Assembly: GCF_025567305.1 (NCBI RefSeq)
Contig: NZ_JAOQJP010000005.1
Coordinates: 1 to 64,000, forward strand
Origin: Lentihominibacter butyricus
Lineage (GTDB): Bacteria > Bacillota > Clostridia > Peptostreptococcales > Anaerovoracaceae
DNA: 64,000 bases
Direction: 5' to 3'
The first letter of the stretch is position 1. Each line of letters opens with the position of its first letter. Position numbers and translations under genes: made by a program. The notes beneath the pieces were generated by a model. That model was given only the letters and a program-made list of their open reading frames with translations. It was not told the origin of the DNA and searched no databases. This document shows positions 7,669-16,133 of the stretch, one piece after another.

Positions 7669-8838
7669 ATGAAGAAACGATTTACAGCAGTAGTGATGGG
7701 CCTGTTGCTTCTCATACTGCTGATACCTTCGACAGTATTTGCAGACAGCATACCTGCGATAGTGGGGGATCTCGATCTTACGAAAGGAAATCATGCGGAC
7801 AAGACGCTGGCAAAAGACGGTTATGAATGGGATTTAGCCACGAATACTCTTACGATACAGGATCTGGCAGTTACAGGAGATATAATTCTTCCGAAACGAG
7901 ACTGTACGATTAATGTAAAGGGAGAATGCAGTGCGCAGAATGTAACAAGGAATGACAGCGGAGCAAACCAGGCAACTTTGGCGAAAGGTGTACAGGGCGC
8001 TTCTTTTAAAGGGCATTTTGATGTTGCCGGCAATCTGACATTTACAGATCTGACGGTGATCGAGTCTGCGATCTCCAACGGCAATGTTGGAGCTGAAAAT
8101 GCAGTGTTGAAGCTTGAAAACAGTAATGTCACACTGACGCATTTATCGTGGATGACAAATGGCGGTATCGATCTTGTTAACAGTAGTCTGACGGTTGCAG
8201 ACAACGGTACATTTGGCCAGTTCTGGACAGAAAAGATAACGATGGATGATGATTCTGTCATTGAGTCCTTCAGCGCATTATCGAATTACGGCAATGTGGG
8301 AATGGAAGGATTTCACTCCGTTCAGGATTATATTGCAGTGCCTAAGGGCGGAAGTTTTGTAAACGTAGGTGACAGACCTGTAACAATTGCCGATAAAAGT
8401 GGAATGGCAGTGAGCCACTTCATCCTCAAAGCACCTGCCGAAAAGTGTCAGATCGACCTCAAGGCTTCGCCGGCTGAAGGCGGAACGGTGAGCGGTGCAG
8501 GCGAATATGACTGCGACGCTCGCGTTACCGTGAAGGCTGAAGCGAACAAGGGCTATCATTTCGTACGCTGGGAAGACTGGCAGGGAAATATCGTAAGCAA
8601 GGACGCAGCATACAGCTTCACTGTGAAAGAAACAACGACACTGACTGCAGTCTTTGCAAAGGACGGCGCGACACCTGCGCAGCCGGGTGGAACGGACCAG
8701 AACACAGACAAGGGCACAGCGCCTAAAACAGGCGACAATGCTCATCCGGTGATCTGGATCGCACTGCTTGCAGTGAGCGTACTGGGTATCGCAGCTGTGG
8801 CGGTATTTGGCAGAAAACACGCGTCACAGAAAAAATAA
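7669..8838 (+). CDS. Secreted surface protein with divergent InlB B-type repeat and PKTGD sorting tail
   Basis: The 389-residue protein begins after AAAGGGAGG. The signal peptide is MKKRFTAVVMGLLLLILLIP, cleaved near VFA-DS. Residues 30-250 are beta-rich, with evenly spaced short repeats that suggest a beta-helix (a segment of the form YEWDLATNTLTIQDLAVTGD occurs near the start). Residues 265-325 match the divergent InlB B-repeat pattern (ASPAEGGTVSG, GYHFVRWEDWQG, TTLTAVF). A short Pro/Gly linker leads to PKTGD, a hydrophobic helix and a basic end, an LPXTG-like anchor. The gene lies 132 bases after the GLUG protein and may be co-transcribed. Function is probably adhesion or matrix contact; this is inferred from architecture only. 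Confidence 0.8.
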   Translation: MKKRFTAVVMGLLLLILLIPSTVFADSIPAIVGDLDLTKGNHADKTLAKDGYEWDLATNTLTIQDLAVTGDIILPKRDCTINVKGECSAQNVTRNDSGANQATLAKGVQGASFKGHFDVAGNLTFTDLTVIESAISNGNVGAENAVLKLENSNVTLTHLSWMTNGGIDLVNSSLTVADNGTFGQFWTEKITMDDDSVIESFSALSNYGNVGMEGFHSVQDYIAVPKGGSFVNVGDRPVTIADKSGMAVSHFILKAPAEKCQIDLKASPAEGGTVSGAGEYDCDARVTVKAEANKGYHFVRWEDWQGNIVSKDAAYSFTVKETTTLTAVFAKDGATPAQPGGTDQNTDKGTAPKTGDNAHPVIWIALLAVSVLGIAAVAVFGRKHASQKK

Positions 8839-8936
8839 ACGCAGGCAAAGTAAATACATGATATGAATATAAGCGGATCGCAAGCGCCGAGAACGATGCA
8901 CCGGCGATGACACGATCGGATACAGCTTTGCAAAAG

Positions 8937-8990
8937 AACCGGCGGCACCGTGCGGATCGTAAAGATCGAGCAGGAGCCGCCGTTATTTAT
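8937..8990 (+). terminator. Hairpin terminator after the surface-protein pair
   Basis: AACCGGCGGC pairs with GCCGCCGTT across a loop containing a smaller GATC/GATC pairing, and ATTTAT follows. The T tract is weak. Confidence 0.4.
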
Positions 8991-9049
8991 ACGATGAAAA
9001 CCCTGTTTGCCGACTTCATCATGCGACCCGCCAGAATCCCAATATATAC

Positions 9050-9078
9050 TTGCATAATCTGTCGATATTTAGTATACT
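9050..9078 (+). promoter_or_regulatory. Promoter of the lysine/DAP operon
   Basis: TTGCAT and TATACT are separated by 17 bases. Transcription would begin about 9085, immediately before the riboswitch. Confidence 0.65.
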
Positions 9079-9089
9079 TACAACAACAA

Positions 9090-9256
9090 TAGTTGATAGA
9101 GGTGCGGAAAAGAAGAAAGGATAAGTAGCCGGCGGGCAGAGACTTACCCGGAGGCGATTCCGCCGAATCGGAGCCGCAGGCGTGAGACTCCGGTGGGCAT
9201 GCGGTCAACAGCCGTATGACTGTCTGACGGATGACCGGCAGTTGAGCTATCCTTAT
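9090..9256 (+). promoter_or_regulatory. Lysine riboswitch (L box)
   Basis: The conserved L-box signature is present. GATAGAGGTGCGG opens the P1 stem and core, and AAGTAGCCGG follows. Helices are built on CGGAGGCGATTCCGCCG and the GACTCCGGTGGGCA arm. ATGACTGTCTGACGGATGACC lies near the 3' core, and AGCTATC closes P1 by pairing with GATAG. It sits between a promoter and a terminator, upstream of lysA-dapF-dapB-dapH, exactly where lysine feedback is expected. In this family, lysine binding favours the downstream terminator and shuts the operon off. Confidence 0.88.
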
Positions 9257-9280
9257 ATGACCTTGATTTTATTTGATTAG

Positions 9281-9310
9281 TCAGTAAGGTGTAGCCTTGC
9301 TGATTTTTTT
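9281..9310 (+). terminator. Riboswitch-controlled terminator
   Basis: TCAGTAAGG, a five-base loop and CCTTGCTGA form a stem with one G-U pair, followed by seven Ts. It lies 30 bases after the riboswitch P1, as expected for the expression platform. The 150 bases from here to lysA hold no gene. Confidence 0.75.
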
Positions 9311-9463
9311 CTGGCATGCGGGCACAGGGGCACATCAGTATCAGCCGTTAGTCGGCCGTGAACAGGCTGTATCAGGCCGGAGCGGCCGGATGTACCTCAC
9401 AGAACGCAGGAGACAGCAGCATAATATGCAAATCATAATATATAGCAGTAGAAAGGCAGAACA

Positions 9464-10732
9464 ATGGAAGTTTTACAGATCGGAGGAGTGAGCTGCCGTG
9501 AGCTGGCAGACAGATTCGGCACACCACTTTACGCATACGATGAATCAAAGATAATACAGCAGGCAAAGGACGCCGTGGCAAATTTTGCATCGGACAGATT
9601 CGACACAGACGTCGTTTACGCATCGAAGGCGTTTTCGTCGAAGGCTCTGTTCAGACTGCTTGCCGCAGAGGGTACGGGATTCGACGTTGTCAGCGGCGGA
9701 GAGCTGTACGGCGCGCTGAAAGCCGGAGTGGACAAAGAAAAGATATATTTCCACGGAAATAACAAGAGCGACGAGGAGATCTGCATGGCTCTGGACGCAG
9801 GCATCGGCTACTTCGTAGTAGACAACATCATGGAATGTGACAGGCTCGTGAAGCTTTCAGAGGAAAAGCAGAGGCCTGTGAAGGCGTTGCTGCGGATAAA
9901 TCCGGGCATCTCGGCTCACACTCATGAATATATCATGACGTCGAAGCCGGACTCCAAGTTCGGAATATATATCGAGAATCGCGAGCATATAGATTATGTG
10001 ATAGACAAAATGGCAGCCGGCAGATATGCAAAGCTTGCGGGTTTCCACAGCCATATAGGTTCACAGATCGTCGAGGCAGAGTCATTTGAAAAGGCGCTCG
10101 GCACGATGATCGGCTTCCTCGCTGATGTAAAGGCTGCAAGAGGGCTTGACGGCCTGGAGCTGAGTATTGGCGGAGGATTCGGCATAAAATACGTTGATTC
10201 CGATCATCCGGTGCCTCTCGGGGAAATGTGCGCAAATCTCGTGCATTATGCGGAAAAGGCGCTCGATGAAAAAGGCGTGACGATCTCGAAGCTGATAACT
10301 GAGCCGGGCAGAGCGATGGTCGGCGAAGCGGGATACACGATCTACACCATCGGAGACATGAAGAAAAGCGGAGACAAGAACTACATCTTCGTCGACGGCG
10401 GCATGAGCGACAACATCAGGCATGCGCTTTACGATGCGGAATATACGGCAGTCCTGCCGGAGAAGCTTTCGCAGAAGCCGGAGAAAACATACTGCGTGGC
10501 GGGAAAGAACTGTGAATCCGGCGACATACTGATCGCACAGATCGATCTTCCGGAAGCAGAGCCGGGCGATCTGCTGACAGTTTACTCGACAGGTGCCTAC
10601 GGATATTCCATGGCAAGCAACTACAACAGGCTCGGAAGACCGCCTGTAGTCTTTGCAAAAGACGGCGAAGCGAGACTGATTATCAGACGCGAGACGTACG
10701 AGGATCAGTTCAGGCTTGAAGTAGAAGACTAG
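9464..10732 (+). CDS. lysA: Diaminopimelate decarboxylase
   Basis: LysA (422 residues) is a PLP enzyme that decarboxylates meso-diaminopimelate to lysine, the last step of the pathway. YASKAFSSKAL near residue 48 holds the PLP lysine. GFHSHIGSQ and GGGFGIKY are the phosphate-binding regions, and CESGD near residue 345 supplies the active-site cysteine of the fold-III dimer. Length is normal for the family. It is the first gene of a riboswitch-controlled operon with dapF, dapB and dapH. A ribosome binding site (AGAAAGG) precedes the ATG. Confidence 0.95.
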   Translation: MEVLQIGGVSCRELADRFGTPLYAYDESKIIQQAKDAVANFASDRFDTDVVYASKAFSSKALFRLLAAEGTGFDVVSGGELYGALKAGVDKEKIYFHGNNKSDEEICMALDAGIGYFVVDNIMECDRLVKLSEEKQRPVKALLRINPGISAHTHEYIMTSKPDSKFGIYIENREHIDYVIDKMAAGRYAKLAGFHSHIGSQIVEAESFEKALGTMIGFLADVKAARGLDGLELSIGGGFGIKYVDSDHPVPLGEMCANLVHYAEKALDEKGVTISKLITEPGRAMVGEAGYTIYTIGDMKKSGDKNYIFVDGGMSDNIRHALYDAEYTAVLPEKLSQKPEKTYCVAGKNCESGDILIAQIDLPEAEPGDLLTVYSTGAYGYSMASNYNRLGRPPVVFAKDGEARLIIRRETYEDQFRLEVED

Positions 10733-10796
10733 GAACAGGCACAGTGCGGTTTTGCATAGACATGCACAGAACTGATGAGAAAAGGCAGGTAAAAAT

Positions 10797-11636
10797 ATGA
10801 TCACATTTTCAAAATATCACGGCTGTGGCAACAATTTCGTGATAATAAAGGAAAGCGAACTGCAGGCGAAGGTCCAGCCTGGCGGTTATCCGGGGCTGGC
10901 GCAGAAAGTCTGCGACGTCAACACCGGGGTGGGCGCTGACGGTATGATAGTAGTAAGGACGGAGCCGGCACTGGAAATGGTGTTTTTCAACTGTGACGGC
11001 AGCAGGGCGCCGATGTGCGGCAACGGGATCAGATGCTTTGCGCATTTCTGCCGCGAGGAAGGGATCGCGTCGGGCAGCAGCTATCCGGTAAAGACGCTTG
11101 CGGGCGATATGATCGTTGACGTTACTTGCGATGAGCCGTTCAGAGTGAGGATAAACATGGGTAAACCGGTGTTTTCCAGAAAGGCTATCAATGCGGACAT
11201 CGAGTGCGAGGATTACATGGACCTGGATCTTGCGCTGCAGGATGGAAGCGATATCAGCGTGAGCAGCTTTTTCATGGGGACGATACACACTGTTGTTTTT
11301 GTGGAAAATTTCGAAGATATCGATGTGCCGAAGGTCGGCGAGGAGATATGCAATCACCGGTTTTTCCGCGAGAAAACGAATGTGAATTTTGTAAAGGTAA
11401 TAGACGATATGACCATGGAGGTGCAGACTTACGAGCGAGGCGTCGGAATGACTCTTGCGTGTGGCACGGGTGCCTGTGCGTCGGTCGTGGCAGCGGGGAT
11501 CAAAGGCCTGTGCGGCAGCAGAGCAGATGTCATCCTCAAGCTGGGAACGCTGAATATCGAGGTGGCAGAAGACGGGAATGTATATATGGAAGGACCGTCG
11601 GAAAAGATACTTGACGGGCAGTTCTGTCTGCGCTAG
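10797..11636 (+). CDS. dapF: Diaminopimelate epimerase
   Basis: DapF (279 residues) is a cofactor-free racemase interconverting LL- and meso-diaminopimelate. Both catalytic cysteines are visible: NCDGSRAPMCGNGIRCF near residues 73-83 and GVGMTLACGTGACAS near residues 216-225. The N-terminal KYHGCGNNFVI is the usual family opening. It lies 64 bases downstream of lysA in the lysine operon and supplies both lysine and peptidoglycan precursor. There is no sign of damage. Confidence 0.95.
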   Translation: MITFSKYHGCGNNFVIIKESELQAKVQPGGYPGLAQKVCDVNTGVGADGMIVVRTEPALEMVFFNCDGSRAPMCGNGIRCFAHFCREEGIASGSSYPVKTLAGDMIVDVTCDEPFRVRINMGKPVFSRKAINADIECEDYMDLDLALQDGSDISVSSFFMGTIHTVVFVENFEDIDVPKVGEEICNHRFFREKTNVNFVKVIDDMTMEVQTYERGVGMTLACGTGACASVVAAGIKGLCGSRADVILKLGTLNIEVAEDGNVYMEGPSEKILDGQFCLR

Positions 11637-11813
11637 GCGCGCGGAGCGAGCAGCGGTCCGGCATATGGCGGACCGGTCACGGACAGTAAACTGCAGCTTT
11701 GCAGATGGCAAACTTGCGGCTGACCGCAGGCTGCGATTTTGCAGATCGGCAGTCCGTGACGACATGAAAACGAAACGATACAGGTATAAAATATATATGA
11801 GGGAGTAACAAGT

Positions 11814-12533
11814 ATGAGAACAGCAATTTTAGGCGGCGGCGCTATGGGAAAAGTGCTCGCCGGAATGGTAGAGGAGAAGGAAGGTTATGAGCTGGCAGGT
11901 GTGATCGAGCCGATGGAAGGGCAGAGACCGGAGGATCTTGGAGGATTCGACGTGATCATCGATTTCAGCAATCCGGCAAATCTGCAGATGCTCGCAGATT
12001 ACTGCAGAGCCAGCGGCTGCCCAGCGGTCATCGCAACGACCGGATTCGAGGCGGAGCAGCTCAAAGAGATCGAAAAGCTGGCGGAAACAGTGCCGGTGGT
12101 ATTTTCCGCAAACTATTCGCTCGGTATCAATGTGATGAAAAGAGTCATCGCAGAGATAACGCCGATCCTGGAGGATACATTCGATATAGAAATAATAGAA
12201 AAGCACCACAACAAGAAGCTTGATGCGCCGAGCGGCACTGCTAAGATGCTGCTTGAGGCCGCAGATGCGGACGGCAGCTATGAGCATGTTTTCGGCAGAG
12301 ACGGCAACAGGAAGCGCGGCAGGGAGATCGGCGTGCACGCGATCAGAGGCGGCACTATCGCCGGTGAGCACACAGTGATATACGCAGGGACTGACGAGAT
12401 ACTCGAAGTAAAGCACACGGCGGGATCGAAGAAGATCTTCGCGGCAGGCGCACTCAAGGCGGCAGCGTTCGCGGCACAGGCGCAGCCGGGGCTTTACAGC
12501 ATGGAAGATGTACTGTTCGGAACAGATAAATAG
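11814..12533 (+). CDS. dapB: 4-hydroxy-tetrahydrodipicolinate reductase
   Basis: DapB (239 residues) reduces the product of DapA with NAD(P)H to tetrahydrodipicolinate. The N-terminal Rossmann motif GGGAMGKVLAG and the signature EKHHNKKLDAPSGTA near residues 125-140 (catalytic His and Lys) are intact. It starts after ATGAGGGAGTAACA, 177 bases after dapF. That gap holds imperfect GC-rich repeats but no gene. Its upstream partner dapA lies elsewhere, at 40.5 kb. Confidence 0.95.
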   Translation: MRTAILGGGAMGKVLAGMVEEKEGYELAGVIEPMEGQRPEDLGGFDVIIDFSNPANLQMLADYCRASGCPAVIATTGFEAEQLKEIEKLAETVPVVFSANYSLGINVMKRVIAEITPILEDTFDIEIIEKHHNKKLDAPSGTAKMLLEAADADGSYEHVFGRDGNRKRGREIGVHAIRGGTIAGEHTVIYAGTDEILEVKHTAGSKKIFAAGALKAAAFAAQAQPGLYSMEDVLFGTDK

Positions 12534-12611
12534 CATACAAGCCCATAGCAGCCGGCGGACCGTACGCCGAGGATTTGCATAACAGAAACACCAAGGAGGA
12601 TCACACGAAAG

Positions 12612-13304
12612 ATGGAAGCAAGAGAAATAATCGAATTTATAGGAAATGCGGAGAAAAAAACTCCGGTCAAGGTATATGTCAAGGAAAAAGCGCCTGTTGA
12701 CTTTGAAGGCTGCCAGGTGTTCGGCAGCGGCGACAAGATCGTTTTCGGCGACTGGAGCCGGATCAGCGGCATCCTCGAAAAAAATGCGGACAGTATCGAG
12801 GATTACGTGATCGAGAACGACTGCAGGAATTCGGCGATACCGCTTCTCGACATGAAAAATATCAAAGCCAGGATAGAGCCGGGTGCGGTGATAAGAGACA
12901 AGGTCGACATCGGTGACAATGCGGTCATCATGATGGGCGCGATCATCAATATCGGAGCAGTGATCGGCGAAGGCAGCATGATCGATATGGGTGCGGTCCT
13001 CGGTGGAAGAGCGACGGTCGGGAAAAACTGTCATATCGGTGCGGGCACGGTGCTCGCGGGCGTTATCGAGCCGCCTAGTGCACAGCCGGTAATCGTTGAG
13101 GACGATGTCGTTATCGGTGCAAACGCTGTCGTGCTGGAAGGATGTCGCATCGGAAAGGGCGCGGTAGTCGCTGCCGGTGCAGTGGTCGTTGATGATGTGC
13201 CTGCCGGCGTCGTGGTCGCAGGAGTTCCTGCGAGAGTGATCAAAGACGCTTCGGATACTGCTGCGGAAAAGCTTGAGATAGTCGATCTGCTGAGGAAGCT
13301 GTAG
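12612..13304 (+). CDS. dapH: Tetrahydrodipicolinate N-acetyltransferase
   Basis: DapH (230 residues) uses acetyl-CoA to acetylate tetrahydrodipicolinate in the acetylase branch of DAP synthesis. The N-terminal domain (EIIEFIGNAEKKTPVKVYVK) matches the Bacillus YkuQ/DapH type rather than the succinylating DapD. Residues 90-210 form a left-handed beta-helix of hexapeptide repeats (IGDNAVIMMGAIINIGAVIG region). AKGGAGG AAGG-type spacing precedes the start. It is the last gene of the operon. The aminotransferase and N-acetyl-DAP deacetylase of this branch are not in the window. Confidence 0.93.
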   Translation: MEAREIIEFIGNAEKKTPVKVYVKEKAPVDFEGCQVFGSGDKIVFGDWSRISGILEKNADSIEDYVIENDCRNSAIPLLDMKNIKARIEPGAVIRDKVDIGDNAVIMMGAIINIGAVIGEGSMIDMGAVLGGRATVGKNCHIGAGTVLAGVIEPPSAQPVIVEDDVVIGANAVVLEGCRIGKGAVVAAGAVVVDDVPAGVVVAGVPARVIKDASDTAAEKLEIVDLLRKL

Positions 13305-13386
13305 ATCCGCGGGCAATGCGGCCGGCTGCAGCTCTGTTGAAAGAGTTGCGGGCGAGAGTTCTGTAAGTGTGCAGAGGTCTGGCCTG

Positions 13387-13426
13387 CTGAGAGGATCGCA
13401 GGCTGTGCAGCCTCTCAGTCTTATTA
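13387..13426 (+). terminator. Terminator of the lysine/DAP operon
   Basis: CTGAGAGG pairs perfectly with CCTCTCAG, with an inner GGCTGTGCAGCC, and TCTTATTATG follows. Confidence 0.55.
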
Positions 13427-13436
13427 TGTAGATTTT

Positions 13437-13486
13437 AAGACCGGGTTCGGGAAATCCAGAAGATGGGTTTCCGGGCTCGGTTTTTA
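13437..13486 (+). terminator. Second hairpin terminator
   Basis: AAGACCGGGTTCGGGAAATCC pairs, with G-U pairs, with GGGTTTCCGGGCTCGGTTTTT. The T run ends 11 bases before the next promoter's -35. Confidence 0.7.
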
Positions 13487-13496
13487 ATGTAAAATA

Positions 13497-13525
13497 TTGA
13501 CATTTGCGATTGTAAATGGTAAAAT
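13497..13525 (+). promoter_or_regulatory. Promoter of the PD-(D/E)XK-like gene
   Basis: A consensus TTGACA and TAAAAT are separated by 17 bases, and TGG precedes the -10. Confidence 0.65.
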
Positions 13526-13600
13526 ATTACAAAATGTTGATGAGCATTTACGAAATCAGGCTGATAAATCGACAAACCGCAGAAGAGATAAAAGGGGTAT

Positions 13601-14416
13601 ATGGTTATAATGGAAGACAAAATAAAGCAGAATTTTGAACGCAGGCAATTTACGAAGCTGCGGGCTTTGCATGATATGGAAAATAACAGGCTGCTACAAA
13701 TGAAGCATGAATACAGCAGACTGCCGGAGGGCGAGATACTGATCCCGTACAAGAATGCACATGCGACTTATTACATATATGAAAACGGTATCCAGAAATC
13801 TGTAAAGCGCAGTGAGCCGGTGGTGGATAAGCTGATGCGCAAACGCGTGCTGAAACGTGCGATCACCATGCAGGAAGCATGGTGCAGATCGCTGGAGGAT
13901 GCGGAAAAAAGTTTTAGGCACAGGATGAAAAGCATGGAAAAAAGCGGCATGGGAAAGACTCTGATCAGGATACTTGAAATGCCTGAAAGCGATATGTTCG
14001 TTATGGAGCCGCGCGAGTATGAATGGAAAAACGAGAACCATCATCGGAACGGTTACAGACCGGAACTGCTGAAATACAAGACGTCGAAGGGCGTGATGGT
14101 CAGATCGAAGTCGGAGAAGATCATTGCTGACAAGCTCGAGCAGCACGGGATCCCGTACAGATATGAAGCGGAACTGATCATAAACGGAAATCGTTATTAT
14201 CCGGATTTCATGATACTGCTGCCGGATGGAAGGATACTGATATGGGAACATTTCGGAATTATGGATGATATCGACTACGCGAGCAGAGCCTGGCGCAAGA
14301 TCGAGAATTACAGGCGGGCGGGATATGTTCAGCACACCAATCTGATATGCACGTATGAAAGCGATATAGAGAACGATAAAGTCATCGATGAGATAATAAG
14401 GCGATTCATTTTGTGA
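13601..14416 (+). CDS. Uncharacterised protein with PD-(D/E)XK nuclease-like C-terminus
   Basis: The protein has 271 residues from the ATG at 13601 (268 from the ATG at 13610; AAAAGGGG lies 3 or 12 bases away, so the start is uncertain). The N-terminal 150 residues are strongly charged and helical. The C-terminal part reads RSKSEKIIADKL, a turn, YRYEAEL, NRYYPDFMIL, and RILIWEHFG. This matches the E...D...ExH pattern of restriction-endonuclease-like folds, with E, the D of YYPDF and the E/H of WEH as candidate metal ligands. Such proteins occur as orphan nucleases in Clostridia; the role here is unknown. It is a single-gene unit with its own promoter and lies directly beside repeat copy 2. 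Confidence 0.6.
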   Translation: MVIMEDKIKQNFERRQFTKLRALHDMENNRLLQMKHEYSRLPEGEILIPYKNAHATYYIYENGIQKSVKRSEPVVDKLMRKRVLKRAITMQEAWCRSLEDAEKSFRHRMKSMEKSGMGKTLIRILEMPESDMFVMEPREYEWKNENHHRNGYRPELLKYKTSKGVMVRSKSEKIIADKLEQHGIPYRYEAELIINGNRYYPDFMILLPDGRILIWEHFGIMDDIDYASRAWRKIENYRRAGYVQHTNLICTYESDIENDKVIDEIIRRFIL

Positions 14417-14450
14417 CTCGGTCGCGTTGATGGTAGTGATACGGACTTTT

Positions 14451-14714
14451 GTAAAAAACCAAAAATCATTTGTCGGATAGCTGTTGTTGGTAAAAACAGC
14501 AGTTATCCGGCGATTTTTTTGATGGCGAATACCAAAAATAAAAAATCGATGGCGGGTTCTTGGTATTTTTCATGCAAAAATGCCGGGATTTTCATGAAAA
14601 AGTTACCAAGAAATCATAGGCGAAAGCAGTTTCTTGGTAAACATGAGCTTTGAAAGAGGCAATATTGCAGCGATTTTGCCAAATATGATGATGCTATGGC
14701 CTGATCTTGGTAAT
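14451..14714 (-). repeat. Structured intergenic element, copy 2 (inverted relative to copy 1)
   Basis: Read on the minus strand, 14687 down to 14451 aligns base for base with 5553-5790. The alternating TTGGTA/TACCAA series keeps the 43-44/30 spacing, with TTGGCA at one site. An extra TACCAA (14712-14707) sits exactly 30 bases before the first motif of the aligned region, so this copy is longer by half a unit. The inner stem CATGAAAAT/ATTTTTGCATG differs from copy 1 yet still pairs. The CTGTT/AACAG arms around TACCAA are kept and extended to CGGATA...TATCCG. The rest of the 424-base gap holds only the ilvE terminator. Confidence 0.7.
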
Positions 14715-14779
14715 CGTCTGTGGCTCCGGGATTCTGCAAGCGCGGTGATGCTTTCATGTGCGCCATGCCTGGCACACAT

Positions 14780-14822
14780 AAAAAAGTCGGAACATCGGGA
14801 ATATCCCCGGTGTTCCGGCTGC
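14780..14822 (-). terminator. Terminator of ilvE
   Basis: On the minus strand GCCGGAACACCGGGG pairs with CCCGATGTTCCGAC, followed by TTTTTT. Confidence 0.8.
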
Positions 14823-14839
14823 ATATTTCTATATTATTT

Positions 14840-15910
14840 TTACTTGACTTCTACTGTCCATCCCATTTCATCAGGAAGCTTGCCTGTCTGGATACCGTAG
14901 ATAGTATCGTAAAGCTCCTGTGCCATCGGGCCGATCTCACCGTTGTTGATGATCATGTCTTCGTCCTTGTAGCAGAGTTCGCCGACAGGTGAGATGACTG
15001 CAGCAGTTCCGGATGCGAACATCTCTTTGAAGTTGCCGTCTTTGTAAGCCTGAACGACTTCGTCGATAGCCATTTTTCTCTCTGATACCCTGATGCCCTT
15101 TTTCTTCAGGATCTGGATAACAGTGTCTCTGGTGATACCGGGCAGGATAGTGCCGTCCAGCGGAGCTGTGATGACTTCATCGCCGATAACGAAGAACGCA
15201 TTCGAAGTTCCGACTTCTTCAACATATTTTCTGTGAACGCCGTCGAGCCATAAGATCTGCTCGAAGCCCTTTGCATGAGCTTCCTCCTGAGCTTTCAGAC
15301 TGGCTGCATAGTTTCCGCCGCACTTGGCTTCGCCTGTACCGCCTTCAGTAGCTCTTACATAAGTGTCTTCAACGTAGAGTTTCGTAGGTGTCAGACCGCC
15401 TTCATAGTAAGGACCTACCGGGCTGAGGATGATGATGAATTTATAGTGCTTAGAACGGCGCACTCCCAGGAATGCCTCGTCAGCGATTATGAACGGTCTT
15501 ATGTAAAGCGCAGTGCCTTCCTTCTGAGGGATCCAGTCAGCGTCGATCTTTACGAGAGCCTTGATCGCTTCAACGTAGAGATCTTCGTCGATCTGCGGGA
15601 TGCAGAGACGTTCATTGGTCCTGTTAGTTCTCTTTGCGTTCATGTCAGGTCTGAAAAGCTGCACTTTTCCTTCCGGAGTCTTGTAAGCCTTGAGCCCCTC
15701 GAACATAGTCTGAGCATAGTGGAAAACGACAGCCGCAGGGTCGAGAGAAAGCGGGCCGTAAGGAACGATCCTTCCGTCATGCCAGCCTTTGCCGTCTTCG
15801 TAATCCATTATGAACATGTGATCGGTGAATTCAGTACCGAATCTCAGCGTATCAGGATCAGGTTTTGCTTTTGGATTAGGGTTTTTTGTGATCGAAAAAT
15901 TATATTTCAT
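14840..15910 (-). CDS. ilvE: Branched-chain amino acid aminotransferase
   Basis: IlvE (356 residues) is a PLP-dependent fold-IV aminotransferase that makes valine, leucine and isoleucine from their 2-oxo acids. The typical class-II BCAT pattern is clear: YGPLSLDPAAVVFHYAQTMF, EGLKAYKTPEG, and RPDMNAKR near residues 65-95. KCGGNYAASLKAQ near residue 200 is the lysine-region motif. EEVGTSNAFFV and DGTILPGITRDT match the later PLP-phosphate contacts. The start follows AAAGGAGAGCGCC. It is monocistronic, with its own terminator. In this family the reaction is reversible and can also serve catabolism. Confidence 0.93.
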   Translation of the reverse strand: MKYNFSITKNPNPKAKPDPDTLRFGTEFTDHMFIMDYEDGKGWHDGRIVPYGPLSLDPAAVVFHYAQTMFEGLKAYKTPEGKVQLFRPDMNAKRTNRTNERLCIPQIDEDLYVEAIKALVKIDADWIPQKEGTALYIRPFIIADEAFLGVRRSKHYKFIIILSPVGPYYEGGLTPTKLYVEDTYVRATEGGTGEAKCGGNYAASLKAQEEAHAKGFEQILWLDGVHRKYVEEVGTSNAFFVIGDEVITAPLDGTILPGITRDTVIQILKKKGIRVSERKMAIDEVVQAYKDGNFKEMFASGTAAVISPVGELCYKDEDMIINNGEIGPMAQELYDTIYGIQTGKLPDEMGWTVEVK

Positions 15911-16133
15911 GGCGCTCTCCTTTATATTATTTTTTTGTCAATTACTGTATAATATATTTTACAACATAGAATTGGCAAAGTCTATTATTACCACAATAAA
16001 TATACCACTGGAATTGTTCATAATCAACAATAAAAAGTAAAAAATATTATTTTTGAAAACAAAAAAACCAAAAACAGCGCGAAATCGCATATTTTCTCCA
16101 AACATACATAAAAACACTATATAATAAACGGAT

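Noticed and set aside
11829..13316. A 495-codon open frame on the minus strand across dapB-dapH
   Set aside because: It is antisense to two clear genes in a codon-biased region, has no ribosome site and encodes no recognisable protein.
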